From Gonium pectorale (lineage: Eukaryota > Chlorophyta > Chlorophyceae > Chlamydomonadales > Volvocaceae), in assembly GCA_001584585.1 (NCBI GenBank), contig LSYV01000005.1, forward strand, positions 3,869,869-3,933,868: a stretch of 64,000 nucleotides of DNA. The letters are read 5' to 3'. The position numbers and the translations under genes are program-made. Numbering within the stretch: position 1 is the first letter of the stretch; the number at the start of each line of letters is the position of its first letter. Below, piece after piece: positions 56,101 to 64,000 of this stretch. The notes beneath the pieces were generated by a model. That model was not told the origin of the DNA. It did no database searches and saw only the letters and a program-made list of their open reading frames with translations.

Positions 56101-57089
56101 GAATCCGGGAGGCCAGGAGGCAGAGCCCTTCCGTGCATCCCCCAGATCGGCACGTGCAGCCGGTTCCTGACCGCGCTGCCGCGTGCCAGCGCCACACACA
56201 CCGTCCCCGGCTCACCCCCCGCCCGCTACCCGCGCACCCCCCGCCTCGCCATCCGCCGCCGCGATACGGCACGGGACGGCGCCGTCCGCCGCGTCCGCGC
56301 CGCCGCCTTTGCCTCCTCTGTTGGGAGCCGGGGGGTCGCCGAGGCTCGGGGCGATAGGGGGCAGGGGCGCGTTGGTGAGCACGCCGGCGGCCTGGACGCG
56401 CTGCATCGCCTCGTCCTGGACCTGTAACCGTACGCGCAACGCAACGGCAGTTATTCGTTAGCATGTTGTCACCGTTGACAGATGAGGGGTTGCTTGTTTA
56501 AGCCTCATGGGAAAGGGGTGGTGGCGGCGGTGCAGACGTGCAGATCAGCAGACGTGCGGACGCGCGGGAAGTGCGGAAAGGGTTTGGAAGGGCCACGCAC
56601 TGAACATCAACCCCACCAAACACCTGGTACCGTACCCGGCCGCCCAAATCCCGCACACCCTGACCCATCGAAACAATTAAAGTTTCCTAGTCCCTAACCC
56701 GCACGCCCGCCTACCTTCAGCTGTGGCGTCCGGTCGCTGTCTTGCGTGTTGTGGATCTTGAGCACCACAACGGAATCCGAGGAAGTTACGCCTCCTCCTC
56801 CCGTGGATCCAGTCTGTCCTAGAGTCGCCGTAGCCCCTGCCACAATCCGAAAGTTTCGATCGTCGTAGCTTGGGAGCTCCTCACATGCTTGGCCAGCAGT
56901 GGAGGCCCGGGGACACGCCTCCACGCCAAACAGCTGGCGGGCGAGGAACAGCGCATGTGGCGCCGCCAGCAGCGGCCGGTGCCCCAGGCGTGCACGCGGC
57001 GCCGCTTGGTCGTCGGTGTGTTCGCTTTTGGCGCTGGACGGGGCAGATGCTTCTGGGGCTGCAGAATGCGCGGGGGCGACACCGGCCAT
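53197..57089 (-). CDS. Hydroxylysine-kinase-like APH-family phosphotransferase
   Basis: The best match is the HYKK (AGPHD1) branch of the aminoglycoside-phosphotransferase/choline-kinase fold, which phosphorylates small amino-alcohol or amino-acid substrates in animals. Exons 57089-56715, 56421-56238, 55950-55691, 55301-55120, 54860-54749, 54388-54323, 54063-53893, 53657-53506 and 53290-53197 close to 531 residues. Key signs are LPSYDDRNF near residue 75, VVVLKIHNTQD (ATP-site lysine), WHVVRCVTYVRG, catalytic loop VCHADANDDN near 362 (HxDxxxxN), and metal-binding GLIDYGDLAIMPR near 383. It is longer than human HYKK through N-terminal and Ala/Gly-rich inserts. An in-frame ATG at 57251 would add 54 residues, possibly a targeting peptide. 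The substrate in algae is unknown. Confidence 0.85.
54258..54300. repeat. AACCCG hexamer microsatellite, intronic
   Basis: About five AACCCG units at roughly 54273-54297 and neighbouring AACACCCGCCCC sequence lie in intron 6 of the kinase-like gene. Confidence 0.6.
54655..54719. repeat. 13-bp intronic minisatellite (AGCCGTTACCGGT x5)
   Basis: Five head-to-tail 13-bp units, four perfect and one (54694-54706) with two changes, lie in intron 5 of the kinase-like gene, about 30 bases downstream of its donor. Each unit contains the palindrome ACCGGT. Confidence 0.9.
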
Positions 57090-57840
57090 GCTACGAGTTG
57101 GTACGTACGAGAGACACGCCTGGTTGCGAGAGACCCGCTGTGCCGATGTGTGTAACTGCTCATACACACAAGGAGAGGCCTTGTAATGTCGCAGTTTCTG
57201 CGTCCGAATTTGGCGTGTTAGACATGGCGCGAACGCAGTCTCATAGTGCATCGTATTGCCATATGGCTCAAGTCAGCAGTGACTGACATAGTATTGTGGT
57301 CATATGTAGATGCATGCATGTTGCCGTATGCTGGCGCTAACGGTCATAACGACGACCGTACGAGGTTTTCCGCCAAATTCGTCAATGTTGTTAGGAACTG
57401 TCGCTGTAGGGTGCCCTTATCCCGTCTCCGGCCAATTTGCCGATCCATGGCGTTTCCACGCGCTATGTCCCATCCTGTCCCACGGGTCCTTCCCCTTATC
57501 TCCCCACCTGTTCCCCCACTCATGCACCAATCCCATCTTCCGGCTTTACCAGATTCTGTTGCAAATACCTTTAGAGCTCTCGATTCGCACATCAGCTTTG
57601 TAAATGCTGGTGCACGGGAGATGAAGAGCCAAACAAGTTACAAAGGTCAGTCGCAACCGCACCCACGGGGCGTTCACAGCCCCGGGATCTTGCACATCCA
57701 CACAGCCAAGTGTGTCGCACGTCAAAGAATGTCCATTCAAAGCTCGTCGTCGCGCTGCTGCCAACGTACGACCACACCCACGGCGACCTACATGCACAAA
57801 CTCTCCTTCGAAGCCAATCAACCAGTTGATGAAGCCTGGG

Positions 57841-57962
57841 CTGCGGCACACGGCGACGGCGCGACGCACTCGCCTGCGGCACACGGCGACGGCGCGACGC
57901 ACTCGCCTGCGGCACACGGCGACGGCGCGACGCACTCGCCTGCAGCACACGGCGACGCGCAC
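57841..57962. repeat. 33-bp tandem repeat, 3 full copies plus a partial
   Basis: Units begin at 57841, 57874 and 57907; the fourth, from 57940, is cut short. Each starts CTGCGGCACACGGCGACGGC. Because 33 is a multiple of three, the array is open in several frames on both strands. Confidence 0.9.
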
Positions 57963-58599
57963 TGACCTGGCCTCTGATCTCGACGCTGGGCTGACGGCCG
58001 CGCCGCAAATCAACGCAATCGCGTGGCGGCCGCATACGTACGCATGATGAGCAACGGAGCAGAGGCGCCCAACGCCACCGGACAACGAACGGGCCGCAGC
58101 CGCTCACGGCCAACCTCTCAAGTCCCAACCTGCTCCAACCCCGCCCTTGCCCGAACGGCGTTGTGCGGATACGATCTTACGATGCAACCACATCATGTTT
58201 TTTTCCCCGCAAGCAACCCGAACTACCCGGCAGAGCTGCTCTTTGCCCTGCACTGTGCATCTTGTACGCGGCGCAATGCGTGGCGACCCCGAGCTCCCCC
58301 TCTTCCTGCAGCCAAGCATCTACCCAGGCATACGCTGTTACGCAACCTCGACAACACGTGACTCTTCTCCAGTGCACAGCCAGGCAACCTGGCGTGTGCC
58401 GGGCGCAGGCCTCCGCCAGACGCCTCGTGCCATGGGTCTCAGGCGCAGTCACGGGGCCAGAGGCATCGGGCGTGCGCCCCGGGCTTTACACCGAGGTGGT
58501 GGGCGGCTTGGGGCCAGCGGGCTCGGGGGCAATCTTGTTGCCTGCGGGAGGACAGCGATGTGTGTGTGGGGGGGTGGGGTGGGGGAGGAGGGGGGGTAC

Positions 58600-58600
58600 N
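58600..58600. other. Ambiguous base (N)
   Basis: A single N follows a long G-rich, homopolymer-like run (TGGGGGGGTGGGG...). This is an assembly or base-calling uncertainty in non-coding sequence. Confidence 0.95.
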
Positions 58601-58933
58601 CATGGCGTTTCCAGGGGGTCGCGCGGCCACGAGCGACCTGCGCATGCACGATCACGACCAAGCCAGGCAACGTGGCGTCCGCGAGTCCCCCCTGCGCCCG
58701 GCACGCGGCCTGCTGGCCTGGCAACCAGACCGCGGGCAGCCACGGGATCTAGCGAGCGTGAAGCCCTGGTGGTATGGGCTCGTCGGGATGCAGCTGCCGC
58801 ACTCCCCGGTCGAACGGTGCACGCTCGGGACCGGGTTGGCCTAGCCGCCCCAAACAGGAGCGCGGAACGTACAGGCTGGGACGCATCCCTCACCCACGAC
58901 AGTCGCGCCCCACACCGTCACCACTTGAAGCGC

Positions 58934-61900
58934 TCACCTGCCCCCGCCCGCTGCGCGCGCAACCGTGACGAGCCCCCTGCTCAACCCCTACGCAACACCC
59001 GCGTGCCCGCTCACCCGCGGCGCGCAGGTTGTCCTGGATGCCCTTGGCGATGTCCTTGCCGCTGGGCCGCCCCTTCTTGTCCCAGTACCAGGCGCCGCCC
59101 ACGATGGCGGCGGCCAGGCCGATGCCGGCCGAGGTGTAGATGGCCACCTTCTTGGCGGTCTTGCGGTCGGCAGAGGTGGTCAGGCCACCCTCCAGCTTGT
59201 CGGCGGCGCGCACCGTCTTGGCTGCGCGCGGCAACGGGGGACAGGCGCGGCAGTGGTGGTGGGCGGCAGGGTTGGGTGAAGAGGGCGGCCCCGTTTGTAT
59301 GTATGCCAAACGTTGGCAGGGATGGTTGAGTGAGCCCGGCCGGACGGCACCAGGCCGCTTCCCGGACCAGTACGCAGTCATGTTTGGGCGGGGTGGTATC
59401 TCGCCTCACACGCCTCCCGTGCCTGGTACGCAGCACACCCCCCACAGCCAACGGCCTGAGACCCGCGTCGCAGCGAGGAGTGGGGGCCCGGCAGCTGACT
59501 CATTCACACGGGCAGGGCTCACACGCCCGCACCCTCCCTGCCCAGTGACCGCGAACGTACGAGCCGCACGAGCAGGGGGGGGGCGGGGTCTGGGAGGGCC
59601 ATACGCGGGCCCCCCACGCGTCCGACCGGCCGGCGCCCACCCGCGCCCACGCCCGCGCCTCGCACTCACACTCGGCTTTGGAAGCGCCCCAGCGGAGCGC
59701 GCTGCCGGCGCTGACGGCGGCGTCCTTGACGCCCTCCAGCGTGCGGCGCACCCCGCGCTTGGTGGCGTGCTCCGCGTCCTCCACCAGCTCCTCGGCGCCG
59801 CGGGCCACTTGCTGCGGGGCGGTTGAGGGCGGTTGGGGGGGGCGGAGCGGCATGGGCGGGAGCGGAAGGGCGGACAACCGGCTCGCGCACGGCCGGCGGC
59901 GAGAACGCATGGGAGCCCAGGCGGCGGTTGAGGGCGTGTGTGGGGTTGGGAGTACGGCCCCAGTACGGCAGGGGGCTCGCTTCTCCACAACGTTTCCGAA
60001 AGGGGGTCAAAGCCTGGGCAGCGCGTTGCAAGCCAACCGCAACCGCAGTGCAGCCTCAGTTCCATCCCCTTTCTCTGCTTCGACGCCCGACGCGGCACAC
60101 ACTCCCATACATTACCTTTCCCGTCCATCCCGACCGTGCGGTCAGCGGCGCGCGCCCGGGGAGGGGGCTCCAAGGCTGACATGCATACACGCACCCACAC
60201 ATGCCCACACCCCACCCACCCACCCCACACACCCCACCCACCCAGGAACGCGCCCCAGGGCTCCTCTACTGAGAATGCCTTCCAACCCTCTACCCCACCC
60301 ACCCACCGCACCCACCTTGGCGGCGTGCTTGGTGTCCTTGGCCACGTCCTCGGCGAAGTGCTTCGCGTCCTTGACGGCGCCCTGACAAGGATATCCGACA
60401 CCAGACACAGGAAGGATTACTTGCGGCACGACTTGTGCGCCGCGCGACAGTTCCATGGAACGCAGCTTGCCTTGTGAACGGGAGCCTCCCAAACCCACCG
60501 TATCATTCCAATTGCTACAGCAGAAAGCCGACCGAGGAGACGCTAAGAGTAATACTCAGGACGCATCCACCGTGTCCCTCAAACCACGTCCGACCCGCGA
60601 CCTGCCTTGACGGTGTGTTTGGTGTCCTTGGCCGTCTCCTCGGCGGCGTACGTCACGTCCTGTGTACGGCGTACGGCCGAGGGCACACGGCACGAGGCGG
60701 CCACCAACAATCAGTTATTTGCACCCGCGGCGCCCACGGACGCGCGCAAAGACACAGCAAGCTGCAGAGAAAGGGGAGAGGGGGCCCAAGTAGCACGACA
60801 TACACGCATCCTGAGGCGCAAGGTTATGATTAGGAGCTGGTGGCGGATCGGTTCAGTGCAAGGCAGGCGGGGGCGTGTATCCTTGTAAGGAGCCCGACGG
60901 AGGCGGATTCACGCACGCGCGCGCACACCTTGGTGCCGCTCTTGATGGCGTGCTTGGCGTCCTTGGCGGTGCTCTCGGCGGCGTGCTTGGCGTCCTTGGC
61001 GGCCTCCTCGGTGGCATGCTTGGTGTCCTTGAACCAGCCCTGCGGGGACGGGGAGGCGGCAGGCGGCAGGCAACACGGGCAGAGACGAGGTCGTGAGAGC
61101 TCGACTGCTTGCGCCGTGTCCTCCTTCGGGGCGCGGAGCGTGAGTGTCCCTTCGCCGGCACCCGCAGGCGCATGACGTGCTCCAACATCGCGGCCGCCGC
61201 CTCACCCGCACGCGCTCCTTCACGGCCGCCCCTGACCCGCACACAAGTAACAACCACCTTGGTGGCGTGGCCCGCGTCCTTGGCGGTGTCCTCGGCCCCG
61301 TACTTGACGTCCTTGGCGCCGCTCTGTAGCAGCCACAGCCGGGCCGCACGGGCAGGGAATCGTGTTGTATGCGCGCGAGGTTCTAGCTACGACGCTTTCC
61401 CCAAGGCCCTCAACAGCCCATTGTTTGGCGAATGAGTCGCAAGTTTGCAAGCCCCGCGCTTACCATAGCAAAGCTACGTTGGTTGTTACCCGCCCCCACC
61501 CCCTCGCCCACATCCACACCTCACGCCTCCATGCCTCCGCCCTCAAACCCACCTTGGCGGCGTGCGACACGTCCTTGGCCTTCTCCTCGGTGCCGTACGT
61601 CACGTCCTTGGTGCCGCTCTGCTCTCGCGGGCGAAGAGACCGAGGAGGAGGAGGAGGACAACCAGGCAAGGGAGACGAACTCAAGTGGAGGATGGGGGGC
61701 CGCCGGTCGGCAAAGGGTACCGGGCTGGTGCAGCTGCGGGGTGCCGCGACGGCTGCATGGGCGGAGCCTGTGTGGCCCCATTGCCCAACGCCCGTCATCA
61801 GTCGGCCCCCATCAAGACATTGACATGGCCCTTGCAGACCGGGACAAGGGTTCATATCGATCCCAGCACGCACTGCCGCGCGCCTATGCTGCTCACCCCG

Positions 61901-64000
61901 CTGCACAAATGGTGGAGGGGTAAGGTGGTGGTAGAGTAAATCACTCAGCGCCCGACCCGCTCATGTATGCTCTAGCATCAACAGTAACTCGCCACGCGCC
62001 CTACGCCTTCCTTTGCCCTGCCCGACGCCTGCGCCCCACGCAGTGGAGTCACGACCCACCTTGACGGCGTGCTCGGTGTCCTTGGCCGTGTCCTCGGCGG
62101 AGCGCTTGGTGCCCTTGAACCAGCTCTTAATGCCGTGGCCCGTGTCCTTGGCGGTCTCCTTGGTGCCGTACTCGACGTCCTTGGCGCCCATCTGCGCAAC
62201 GCAAAGATGACGAGCGGGCGAGGAGGGCGGGCGTCGTGCACATGTACTGCCGTACAGAGGCTGCGTACGGCGTACGGCCCACGGGTAGGGCAAGTCGGGC
62301 CCCCCTCCCCCCAAAGGGCGCACCTTGGCTGCGTGCGAGGTGTCCTTGGCGGTGTCCTCAGCCGCGTGCTTGCCGCTGGTGAACCAGCCCTGCGGCGTTC
62401 GGGTAAAGACGGGAAAGGGCGACATGGAGAATGGACGGATGATGCAAAGGGACGCGACGAAGCAGACGCGGCCGGACGCTCCGTCCGTGCTCGCCCGGCG
62501 CTCAGGCTTCGGTCATGGGACCCCAGCAGCGCACCGTACCTTGGTGGTGTGGCCGGTATCCTTGGCGGTGTCCTCAGTCGCGTACTTGACGTCCTTGGTG
62601 CCGCTCTGTGTGTGTGTGTGCGGGGAGGTGGGGGGCGAATACAGCGCTCAAGTCGACAAAGGAAGGAAGGCATAACAGGCGAGCCCGCACACACCGTTAC
62701 GGGCAACCGCCGGCTTCCATCGCCGCCGCCTTTGCAACAGAGCCAACGCACCCAGCACGCCCGCCCGACTTCCGGACGCAGCAAAGCCCTGGCCTCGGCA
62801 ACACTATAACATGGCATCACTCGAGATGGACGCGGTATAGCCCAGTATGGCTCAGGTACGGCACGGTACGGCACACACAAAACGTCGGCCTGCCGGCCGG
62901 CCGGGCGCACTTTGATTGCGTGCTTGGCGTCCTTGGCGGTGTCGCTCACGGCGTACTGCGCGTCAGTGACGCCGCGCTCGGCCTCGTGGACTGCGCGGCG
63001 GGGGCGGCCCAGGCGCGGGCGGGAGGCGGGAAGCGGGGGGCAGGGAGCGGTGGTCAACGCCTCCGGCCGGGGGCACAGTGCGCCCAGCGAATCACAGGCG
63101 CGGACCACAACCGGGGGTACCATAGCAGGAAACGACCCAACCCGCGTAGCAGATGGGACTGTGCGCGGCCCAGACACCGATACAATGAGGTCCGGCACTG
63201 GCGAGCCGCGCCCTCGCAGCGTCTTTTCATCAAACTTTAGTTTGAACAGTAAACCCTCGATACGCAATCACGTCATGGCGCCGCACCCGCGTGGCGGATG
63301 GGGTGGTGGGTCCGCTGGTAGTCCTGGTACCAGTTCCAGCCCAGCCACACGGCGCCGATGCCCAGCAGCGTGTACAGCACGCGGCTGACGGTCCAGCCGG
63401 AGGGCAGCCAGGAGGGGCTGCCGCCGGGGAAGCCTGCGAGGAAGGGTCGGACGGGAGGGGCACGGCGTGGCGCGGGGAGGGGCGGGGAGGGGCGTGGATG
63501 AAGGGCAGGCGTGTGTGGGGTCGCCGGGGCTTAACGGGAGGTGGAGGTGAGCGGGTCATGTGGGGTCGAGGAACAAACCAAACGGTTGTGATTTGGCGAG
63601 GAAGCAACGCCACCGACGCGTAGCTGGCACGTGCTGTCCGGGAAGTCCGACAAGCCTGACGGCGCCCTGCTGGAAACATCACACCCTCTGGTGTGTATGT
63701 CCGTAGAGGCTGACTTCCCCGTTTCTGGTTCTCTTTTTTTGACAAGCCTGGGCGGCTCTGAGCCGAATGCGGGAGGTGACAGACACGATGCGGTGGTAGG
63801 ACCTTGGGGCATGCGGCAGGGGCGCGCGCGGGACTCACCAGGCGAACCGCCCGAGCTGCTGCCGCCGCCGCCGCCACCGCCGGTGGTGCCGCGGCCGCCG
63901 CCGATGCCGCCAAAGCCGCTGAGGGTGGGGAAACCCGGGCCTCCGCCAATGGTGGGTCCTGAGGGCAGATGACAGGCATAGACATAGAAGTCCATACCCC
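58934..64000 (-). CDS. Exon-modular LEA group-3-like protein with two hydrophobic segments (5' end beyond right edge)
   Basis: Visible exons: 63958-63839, 63433-63287, 62990-62911, 62605-62540, 62389-62324, 62191-62060, 61618-61553, 61323-61258, 61039-60929, 60659-60606, 60381-60316, 59811-59670, 59221-59015 and a likely terminal 58950-58934. All joins keep phase, giving about 447 residues. A Gly-rich start leads into a hydrophobic helix (VLYTLLGIGAVWLGW). A chain of 22-residue units follows, such as SGTKDVKYATEDTAKDTGHT, matching the 11-mer Ala/Lys/Glu/Thr amphipathic pattern of group-3 LEA proteins (as in Chlorella HIC6). Near the end is a second hydrophobic helix (YTSAGIGLAAAIVGGAWYW). LEA proteins protect membranes and enzymes during drying or freezing. 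Five exons are exactly 66 nt and one is 132 nt, each phase 0. Confidence 0.8.
62604..62620. repeat. TG dinucleotide run in LEA-like intron
   Basis: About seven TG units directly abut the acceptor side of the 62605-62540 exon. On the coding strand they form a (CA)n run ending in the acceptor CAG, so the repeat supplies the splice signal. Confidence 0.75.
63655..63740 (+). repeat. Dispersed repeat, copy 3 (longest)
   Basis: This shares about 85 bases with copy 2 (41641-41727, opposite strand) and its last 31 bases (63706-63736) with copy 1. It lies in the intron between the first two visible exons of the LEA-like gene and ends in a T-run (CTCTTTTTTTG). Confidence 0.75.

Larger units (their letters stand above)
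57252..58933. other. Intergenic region with 33-bp repeat and one ambiguous base
   Basis: Between the kinase-like start and the LEA-like stop, both minus strand. It contains the 33-bp tandem repeat at 57841-57962 and a single N at about 58600 next to a G-rich run. Long overlapping open frames are seen on both strands but have no motifs, so none is called. Confidence 0.5.

Noticed and set aside
57246..57965. 239-codon plus-strand frame ending in 11-residue repeats
   Set aside because: Starts at GTG, has no motif and its only regularity is the 33-bp DNA repeat. Listed as a finding but not as a gene.
58163..59329. 388-codon plus-strand frame through the N base
   Set aside because: Arg/Pro/Ala-rich, spans an ambiguous base, and its right half is antisense to a supported LEA-like exon.
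63274..63276. In-frame TGA suggesting the LEA-like gene is two genes
   Set aside because: A donor (GCGG|gtgcgg) 11 bases upstream joins in phase to the VHEAERG exon and its LEA-like repeats. The spliced model is preferred, though not proven.

Overview
This is nuclear DNA from a eukaryote, most likely a unicellular green alga. The window is GC-rich. Nearly every gene is cut into short exons with GTGAG/GTGCG-type donors and pyrimidine-rich CAG acceptors. The proteins carry long Ala/Gly/Pro/Gln low-complexity inserts, and several products are plant or algal in type: a PH-less oxysterol-binding protein, a NUP1/NUP136-like nucleoporin and a group-3 LEA-like protein. A small gene resembling the ciliary microtubule inner protein CIMIP1 (C20orf85/LLC1) suggests a lineage with motile cilia. 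No rRNA, tRNA, CRISPR, operon or bacterial feature was seen. The species cannot be named from this sequence alone.

Layout, left to right. From <1 to 10.2 kb on the minus strand lie two tandem paralogues of an unrecognised protein family whose N terminus reads MGCGASRGA (acylation-type). From 10.7 to 15.6 kb (+) is a secreted or membrane-anchored M14 zinc carboxypeptidase. At 18.1-18.7 kb (-) is a small Mpv17-like protein. At 19.9-22.5 kb (-) is a HAD-superfamily phosphatase with a signal sequence and a very long Gln-rich linker. At 24.4-25.0 kb (-) is the CIMIP1-like gene. At 25.7-28.1 kb (+) is ALG14. At 30.0-33.1 kb (-) is an oxysterol-binding-protein-related protein. At 33.6-39.5 kb (+) is a large FG nucleoporin. 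At 42.2-43.1 kb (+) is CRIPT. At 44.7-45.8 kb (-) is an ASH2-like SPRY protein. At 46.2-52.2 kb (+) is PRP39. At 53.2-57.1 kb (-) is a hydroxylysine-kinase-like phosphotransferase. From 58.9 to >64 kb (-) is a LEA-like protein built from repeated 66-nt exons.

The genes are unrelated housekeeping functions: ER glycosylation, lipid transfer, nuclear pore, splicing and chromatin. The order shows three compact head-to-head pairs separated by about 0.4-0.5 kb, which may share promoters. Non-genic stretches hold minisatellites, a TIR-bearing non-autonomous element at 40.8-41.3 kb, and three copies of a short dispersed repeat.

Exon models were assembled by eye from splice signals, reading phase and family motifs. 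Where all exons could be joined, the reading frame closes exactly. The exceptions are a one-base frame break in the last exon of PRP39, unresolved boundaries in the first two genes, and missing 5' ends of the CIMIP1-like and LEA-like genes. The most unusual items are the exon-modular LEA-like gene with a hydrophobic segment at each end, and the tandem acylated paralogues, one of which has ATA where its sister has the start ATG.
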